Shown here: piece by piece, positions 7,066 to 10,708 of the stretch | Layout: each line of letters opens with the position of its first letter | Position numbering within the stretch: position 1 is the first letter of the stretch | Assembly (NCBI GenBank): GCA_023091735.1 | Contig: JALKBU010001469.1 | Location: 1-10,708, forward strand | Direction of reading: 5' to 3' | DNA length: 10,708 bases | Source of the DNA: Trichomonas tenax | Lineage: Eukaryota > Parabasalia > Trichomonadida > Trichomonadidae | Notes under the pieces: model-generated | Told to the model about the DNA's origin: nothing | What the model saw: the letters and a program-made list of their open reading frames with translations, nothing else | The model's database searches: none | Program-made: the position numbers and the translations under genes

Positions 7066-7534
7066 ATTGTTTTACAAAATAAACTATAGAATTCCTCCAC
7101 TAATGGATTCGAACTGAGTACTTAGTTGTTTTTTTGTAAACTATTTGAGTACTGAATGTATTTTCGGAAACTAATTGAGAGCATTTGTGGATCTTTTGTA
7201 AAGTCGTAGTGTACAAAATGTAAAGTCGGATTTGGTATTTACACGTCAAACCACCTTTACACGACAGATTTGTTCAAACCTACTGAGCAATCATTTTTTG
7301 TTGGAAATGTCAATAGAACATATAATGAATTTAAATTGTCGTTTTATTTTTTAAAAATAAAAGTTTTTACAGTAAAAAAGGCAAAACTCAAAAAAGTCTT
7401 CACTCAAGTATACTAATCTTTTAGTGGATTTCTTCTTTTCGAACATTTACACTTTTAAGTTACAATTTAAAGTGCTCAGTTGTAGTTGTCAAAATGTCAG
7501 GTTGGCATCAATTTAAAATAGTTTATCTCAACCC
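7066..7534. other. non-coding with TGTAAAGTCG/TTTACACG word cluster
   Basis: TGTAAAGTCG occurs at 7197-7206 and 7219-7228. TTTACACGTCAAA (7238-7250) and CTTTACACGAC (7255-7265) follow in the opposite sense. TTTACACGTCAAA also occurs at 3278-3290 with a similar second word about ten bases on. A 31-codon reverse frame at 7351-7446 (MFEKKKSTKRLVYLSEDFFE) is too short to call. Confidence 0.5.
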
Positions 7535-7612
7535 AGGACAGTAGGACCCCCGGACATACTATTCAAACACGCCTTTTTAATCGGCTGAAAGACACATCTA
7601 AAAAACTGTCCT
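7535..7612. repeat. possible small element flanked by AGGACAGT/ACTGTCCT
   Basis: AGGACAGT (7535-7542) is complementary to ACTGTCCT (7605-7612). The left end carries a G+C-rich GGACCCCCGGACATAC phrase that stands out from the surrounding sequence. The arms are only 8 bp, so this may be a terminal fragment of a larger repeat or chance. Confidence 0.3.
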
Positions 7613-7647
7613 AGGTCACTATTTTTAAATTAATTACAAGCAATTCG

Positions 7648-7829
7648 ACAAACAATTCACGTACGAAATCACTAGCGCACATCCTTGCGTTACAAACAAA
7701 CACTTTATGTTCGAAACACAGCAAGCTCACACCCTTGCGTCACAATCAAACAATTCACGTATGAAATTACATAAGCACACCTTTACAAGCAATGCGTTCA
7801 ACACTGCGTATGAAACTACCATAACGCGT
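7648..7829. repeat. degenerate tandem array, four units of 31-57 bp
   Basis: Units at 7648-7691, 7692-7741, 7742-7798 and 7799-7829 share an order of blocks: ACAAACAATTCACGTA, then YGAAATNAC, then a CAC/GCAC block, and a final CTTGCGT or AATGCGT. Unit lengths are about 44, 50, 57 and 31 nt, so the array has diverged by substitutions and indels. There is no coding potential. It lies about 170 bp from the truncated end of the integrase relic. Confidence 0.72.
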
Positions 7830-7940
7830 GGCTTTAGGCACACACTTACTCAAAATCATATTTTTAAATTTTACTTTTGACTACTGACTGCGGCAGCAAG
7901 CCTCTGCAAACGCGTAATCTTAAAAATTAAAACCCCCTAT

Positions 7941-8000
7941 ACAGGCTGCTACGCTGCATAGCGGCCAGCTTTGCTGGCCAGTGTGCACTCTGTGTGTGTC
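7941..8000. repeat. G+C-rich hairpin repeat abutting the integrase relic
   Basis: GGCCAGC (7963-7969) and GCTGGCC (7973-7979) form a perfect 7-bp stem around TTT. GTGTGCACTCTGTGTGTG follows. Base composition is clearly G+C-richer than either side. The phrase CCAGCTTTGCTG is shared with the module at about 4432-4443. The integrase reading frame passes into this sequence near 8000 and loses all similarity to an integrase. Confidence 0.6.
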
Positions 8001-8801
8001 TCGTTGAAGAACATTATTTTTTGTTGATATAGAATCTTTTGCTGCAAGATGCTGCCATTCTATAATCATACGACTTGAGTCGTCAATAATGGCATACAAA
8101 TGTTCTCCTTGGACTCTGTGGATATAATGAATGTCAACATGCCAGATCATCTACACATATTTAACATTGTATCTGCATCTTTCTGGCGTTTGATTCCTAA
8201 GTCGTGCTTCCTTTAAAAGATCATATTCTTTTTATACTTTGTAAACTTATCTTCGAGATGAGATTTCATCAATACTTTCTTCGGGAACATAATCTGATGC
8301 CATGAAAAGCATCTCAGTTGTAATGATTTGAAATTCATGATGAATCGAATGAATTTTCTACATCAGCAACATCTTTGTACTTTGTAAAAATATTTTGTTT
8401 TTTCATCAACATCACTAAATGAGTTGATTTTATCATTTAAATCTGCATTATCAACTTGATTGCTATTTTTCCTCTTTCTTTATAATCTTTGTATTATTGT
8501 ACATTTGCATTGATGAATGCAGCATCTTGCTTGATTTGCCTTGAAAGTCCCATATATCCTATCGGATCATGTTTTGTGAGAGCTTTCAACACTAAGTCAA
8601 CTGCTTGTGGTGATGGTTTTTTGGCCTGGGACCTTTATTCATGTGGAAATTGATGTGCCAAAATGCGTATGCTTATTTGAAAGTTTGATAGTTAATTGAA
8701 TCGAGAATTTCACCAGATCGTAATGGAACATTCTTAAAAACTTTGAGAATTGGTGTTATGCAGTGGAAGCAATATGTTAAAGCCATCCAAGTTGAATTTG
8801 A
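8000..8801 (-). pseudogene. truncated, multiply broken rve-type integrase
   Basis: The clearest part, minus strand 8150 down to about 8001, reads MIWHVDIHYIHRVQGE and then YAIIDDSSRMIIEW. It has the first catalytic Asp in WHVD (residue 6) and the IDDxSR strand typical of rve (DDE-type integrase) cores. The frame then enters the hairpin repeat near 8000, so the second Asp (usually in a DNG-like motif) and the Glu are missing. Upstream in the same frame, KEYDLLKEARLRNQTPERCR is separated only by a TAG (8151-8153). Further up, in shifting frames, are KALTKHDPIGYMGLSRQIKQ (about 8497-8616) and FHCITPILKVFKNVPLRSG (within 8676-8801), probably the N-terminal region. Stops and frameshifts are numerous. 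Retrovirus-like, Ginger-like and Maverick/Polinton-like elements all carry such integrases. I cannot choose among them. Confidence 0.6.
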
Positions 8802-8847
8802 TCATACATTGCTTCCCAGACATCCAAAGTAATATGAAGATTGTTGA

Positions 8848-9147
8848 TCAAACAAAATTCGAGAAGTCAAGCGAAACAATCATAGTTTTGAGAAAGATAG
8901 CCCATCTTTGAATGTAGAAGATGACGGGCTGTGAAGAGCACTACTCAAATGAATAAAAACAAGAAGAAAGTCAAAGAAATACTTGAAGAAATTACACGAC
9001 TCACCAATAATAGGAGCTGAAATATTTTTAACCAGATAGAAGCATAATTTTCCTGAGGATCTGGTGATTTTCGATACTTCCAACGAAAACCCCATAGATT
9101 TAGCATTCATATATGTCGACTCAGAATTAATCAGGTTTGAAACATAA
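8848..9147 (+). pseudogene. unidentified coding relic with three in-frame stops
   Basis: One plus-strand frame covers 100 positions with stops at 8932-8934, 8950-8952 and 9037-9039, ending at a TAA at 9145-9147. Its pieces look protein-like: HSFEKDSPSLNVEDDG, then a basic stretch TRRKSKKYLKKLHDSPIIGA, then NFPEDLVIFDTSNENPIDLA and FIYVDSELIRFE. The opposite strand has an unbroken 92-codon ORF (8880-9158) whose translation is Ser/Phe/Leu-rich and motif-free. I think the plus strand is the ancestral coding strand, but the evidence is thin. It starts next to the 5' side of the integrase relic in head-to-head arrangement, so the two may once have belonged to one element. No family is recognised. 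Confidence 0.3.
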
Positions 9148-9170
9148 GTCCGTAACAAAAGTGCGAATCT

Positions 9171-9537
9171 GACATGTAAATTTTGACATTTCTAAAATAA
9201 TGTAATTTTTTATAATTTATTTTTATTAATAATTAAAAATAAAATAAAAAATTATAAGATAAAAATATTAAAGAATAAACCCCAGTTGTAATAAGTGTCA
9301 CGAGCAATTATAATTGTCACGTACCGAAAGTTGTCATGAAAAGTGACATAAAAGCGATATTATCTGGCATGTAAAGTTATCATAATCTCTTGTTTTATGT
9401 ATTAAAATATCAATATTTTTGACATGTAAAGTCCTATAATCATTCAAATTATGCATTACCCAGATTTCCATTACTCCTACCAACTTTACATGGACCCTGC
9501 TTAATTTGAAAGGCTTACATGAGTTTATATTTTTTGA
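9171..9537. other. AT-rich spacer with CATGTAAAGT and TGTCAC words
   Basis: GACATGTAAA occurs at 9171-9180. CATGTAAAGT occurs at 9368-9377 and 9423-9432, and its complement ACTTTACATG at 9483-9492. A first TGTCAC cluster has GTGTCAC at 9295-9301, TTGTCAC at 9314-9320, TTGTCAT at 9331-9337 and AAGTGACAT at 9341-9349. A near-pure A/T tract runs from about 9198 to 9275. No gene is seen. Confidence 0.55.
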
Positions 9538-9696
9538 TGGAACTTGAATGAGGTGGCTCTTGATGCAACCCTTTCTTCAAGGTCTGAGCTTGGAGAAACC
9601 ATCTCAGAATATTCTGAAATATATCATCTTGCCCTCAAATACATCAACAAACGACTTTTTTGCAAGCGATTTCCCGAAACAAGCATTTTGTATACG
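9538..9696 (+). pseudogene. unidentified coding relic, 53 open codons
   Basis: The frame is open from 9538 (after a TGA) to a TAA at 9697-9699. It begins WNLNEVALDATLSSRSELGE and continues TISEYSEIYHLALKYINKRL. This looks like amphipathic helices and has balanced codon use unlike the flanking A/T tracts. The same frame continues past the TAA with further coding-like pieces (LNTETLILCGINIRLRRN) before more stops, to about 9840. It lacks a start codon. It lies between the two TGTCAC word clusters, which might be the ends of the element it came from. No family is recognised. Confidence 0.32.
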
Positions 9697-9964
9697 TAAA
9701 GTGCCTATTTAAACACCGAAACTTTGATCCTTTGTGGCATCAATATACGACTACGTCGAAATTGACTTTTAGGGCAACTTAACGCACAAAGTTCTGAAAA
9801 GATTTGCTTCAGATCTCCAAACCATTACAAAAATATGCAGAAATAATCCCAGAAAGCTCTAGCTTATCCATTTACCAACAATACCTGCATATTCTTACAG
9901 CTTAATTATCGAAAAACACTCACAATCACAACAGTATTTCGCTTTTTCCCTAAAAAATATGCGA

Positions 9965-10080
9965 GTCTATGACAAAAGTGAACATCAAAAAGTGACAGGG
10001 AAACCTTAAAGTCACTTTTCACAAATAAACTGTCACTTTTTTGAGCGGGCAAATTGTCACCTTTATAAAAAGTGTCATAA
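9965..10080. repeat. dense cluster of GTGACA/TGTCAC words in both orientations
   Basis: Within about 115 bp there are AAAAGTGAAC (9975-9984), AAAAAGTGACA (9987-9997), AGTCACTTTT (10010-10019), TGTCACTTTT (10031-10040), TTGTCACC (10054-10061) and AAAAGTGTCAT (10068-10078). Several can pair with each other as hairpins. A 66-codon reverse ORF across this cluster is a by-product. The arrangement resembles sub-terminal repeats of a DNA transposon, which is inference. Confidence 0.6.
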
Positions 10081-10223
10081 ATATCTTTGAAGTCTAAACA
10101 ATACATCCAGGTTAGTGTTGTTGACGAGCCACAACTCTATCATCAACGAGCATATACCTAATTGGAAATTGGTAAGAAAACATCGATATTTATGCATGGT
10201 TAAATTGTTGCGAGAATGTCATT

Positions 10224-10379
10224 TGGCGAGGTCGGTCTGAGACTTCCAAAGCCCTCGAGTGGCCAAGCCAGGCCCTAGCAAGAAGGACTCAGCCTACAGA
10301 ATCCGCCTCTACCTCCAGCATCAGATTCGATGCATGGCGAGGTCGGCCTGAGACTTCCAAAGCCCTCGAGTGGCCAAGC
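10224..10379. repeat. G+C-rich 45-bp direct repeat, 111-bp period
   Basis: Copies at 10224-10268 and 10335-10379 differ at one base (GGTCGGTCTGAG versus GGTCGGCCTGAG). Each contains CCCTCGAGTGGCCAAGC. The 66-bp spacer is also G+C-rich, so the whole block contrasts sharply with AT-rich DNA on both sides. The second copy is preceded by ATGCA and followed by TTTAGGCC, and the first is followed by CAGGCC. No protein is supported, because all frames that look open carry a stop or no start. Confidence 0.85.
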
Positions 10380-10562
10380 TTTAGGCCTTGACATATTTTT
10401 TCTTTATCAAGCATTACCTCATATTTATGATGATTAATTTCTAATTTATCTTTTTTTTGTTTTTACTACTTTTCCTTTATTATTATATTATTCATCAAAG
10501 ATTTTTCAATTCTTAATTGTTTATTCAATATAAATTTTTGTAATTAAATATAATATTATAAA
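10380..10562. other. AT-rich 3' flank with candidate poly(A) signal for the reverse gene
   Basis: No ORF is supported. On the minus strand, AATAAA lies at 10520-10525, about 38 nt after the stop codon of the partial gene at the right edge. This is a reasonable position for a polyadenylation signal, though such words are frequent in A/T-rich DNA. Confidence 0.4.
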
Positions 10563-10708
10563 TTATGTTTGTTTCTCTTTGTTGTTCATATTAACGAGCA
10601 TCTTCTTGTGGACTGCTCTTATCGTAGGCAATAACTGATCAATATCGATCCAATCACCACTCACCATTTCATGCAATTGACTCAACAATGTCATCAGCTC
10701 ATCTCTGT
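10563..10708 (-). CDS. C-terminal end of an unknown protein, partial
   Basis: A reverse frame is open from the window edge to a TAA at 10563-10565, giving 47 residues. It reads RDELMTLLSQLHEMV, then SGDWIDIDQLLPTIRAVHKK and ends MLVNMNNKEKQT. Composition is balanced and helical with a conserved-looking Gly-Asp-Trp-Ile-Asp turn. The other two reverse frames carry stops, and the A/T content jumps immediately after the stop codon, all of which supports real coding sequence. It is truncated by the window, not by mutation. No lesion is visible, so of all frames here this one is the most likely to belong to an intact gene. The family is not recognised. Confidence 0.55.
   Translation of the reverse strand, partial: RDELMTLLSQLHEMVSGDWIDIDQLLPTIRAVHKKMLVNMNNKEKQT

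Noticed and set aside
7648..7829. CRISPR-like array
   Set aside because: Units vary from 31 to 57 nt with no constant repeat alternating with unique spacers, and there are no cas genes.
9906..10106. 66-codon reverse ORF
   Set aside because: It spans the GTGACA/TGTCAC cluster, and its repeated Ser/Lys/Asp pattern comes from the repeated words.
10224..10379. tRNA or rRNA gene in the G+C-rich block
   Set aside because: I could not fit a cloverleaf with TTC-arm and acceptor pairing, and the block is a direct duplication and not a known rRNA motif.

Overview
This window is AT-rich eukaryotic DNA with no complete, confidently functional gene. One putative intron has a GTAAGT donor and a CAG acceptor, the intergenic DNA is long, and fragments of several eukaryotic DNA-transposon families are mixed with many inverted and tandem repeats. 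I lean towards an arbuscular-mycorrhizal fungus (Glomeromycotina, Rhizophagus-like). The grounds are the exon style, the TGTTAC/GTAACA-rich spacers, the GGCCGAAG words and the degenerate TTCACGTAYGAAAT tandem units. This is a pattern impression, not a match. Another repeat-laden AT-rich eukaryote, such as a trichomonad or an invertebrate, is possible.

Left part (1-2030): a coding-like segment ends at a splice-donor-like site (440-711) and is followed by a 79-codon ORF that begins exactly at the acceptor (779-1018). The two are not in the same frame across the obvious intron, so the model is incomplete or the gene is damaged. Downstream are short direct repeats, a pyrimidine/purine inverted repeat, a cluster of TGTTAC/GTAACA words, a perfect 16-nt palindrome and a short reverse-strand coding remnant (1850-2066).

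Middle (2030-5240): two adjacent foldback hairpins (2344-2424 and 2440-2551) are the strongest structure in the window. A gene-empty AT-rich tract follows (2552-4206). Then come a short reverse-strand ORF, a perfect 15-bp hairpin with a TTGG loop, a GC-richer inverted-repeat module (about 4300-4500), and an ambiguous 88-codon reverse ORF.

Transposon graveyard (5240-9700): a decayed hAT-like transposase lies on the minus strand (5425-6173). The N-terminal end of a PIF/Harbinger-like transposase lies on the plus strand (6850-7065). A four-unit degenerate tandem array follows (7648-7829). A truncated rve-type integrase lies on the minus strand (about 8000-8800) and runs into a GC-rich hairpin repeat. 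Two unidentified plus-strand coding relics lie at 8848-9147 and 9538-9696.

Right end (9700-10708): two clusters of TGTCAC/GTGACA words, a GC-rich 45-bp direct repeat with 111-bp spacing, and the C-terminal end of a reverse-strand CDS that runs off the window.

I find no operon, RNA gene, CRISPR array or recognisable defence or metabolic system. Most genes here look like independent insertions that have decayed, so there is no joint pathway to describe. The most worthwhile leads are the double foldback, the shared CTTTACATG/TGTCAC word family and the junction that truncates the integrase.
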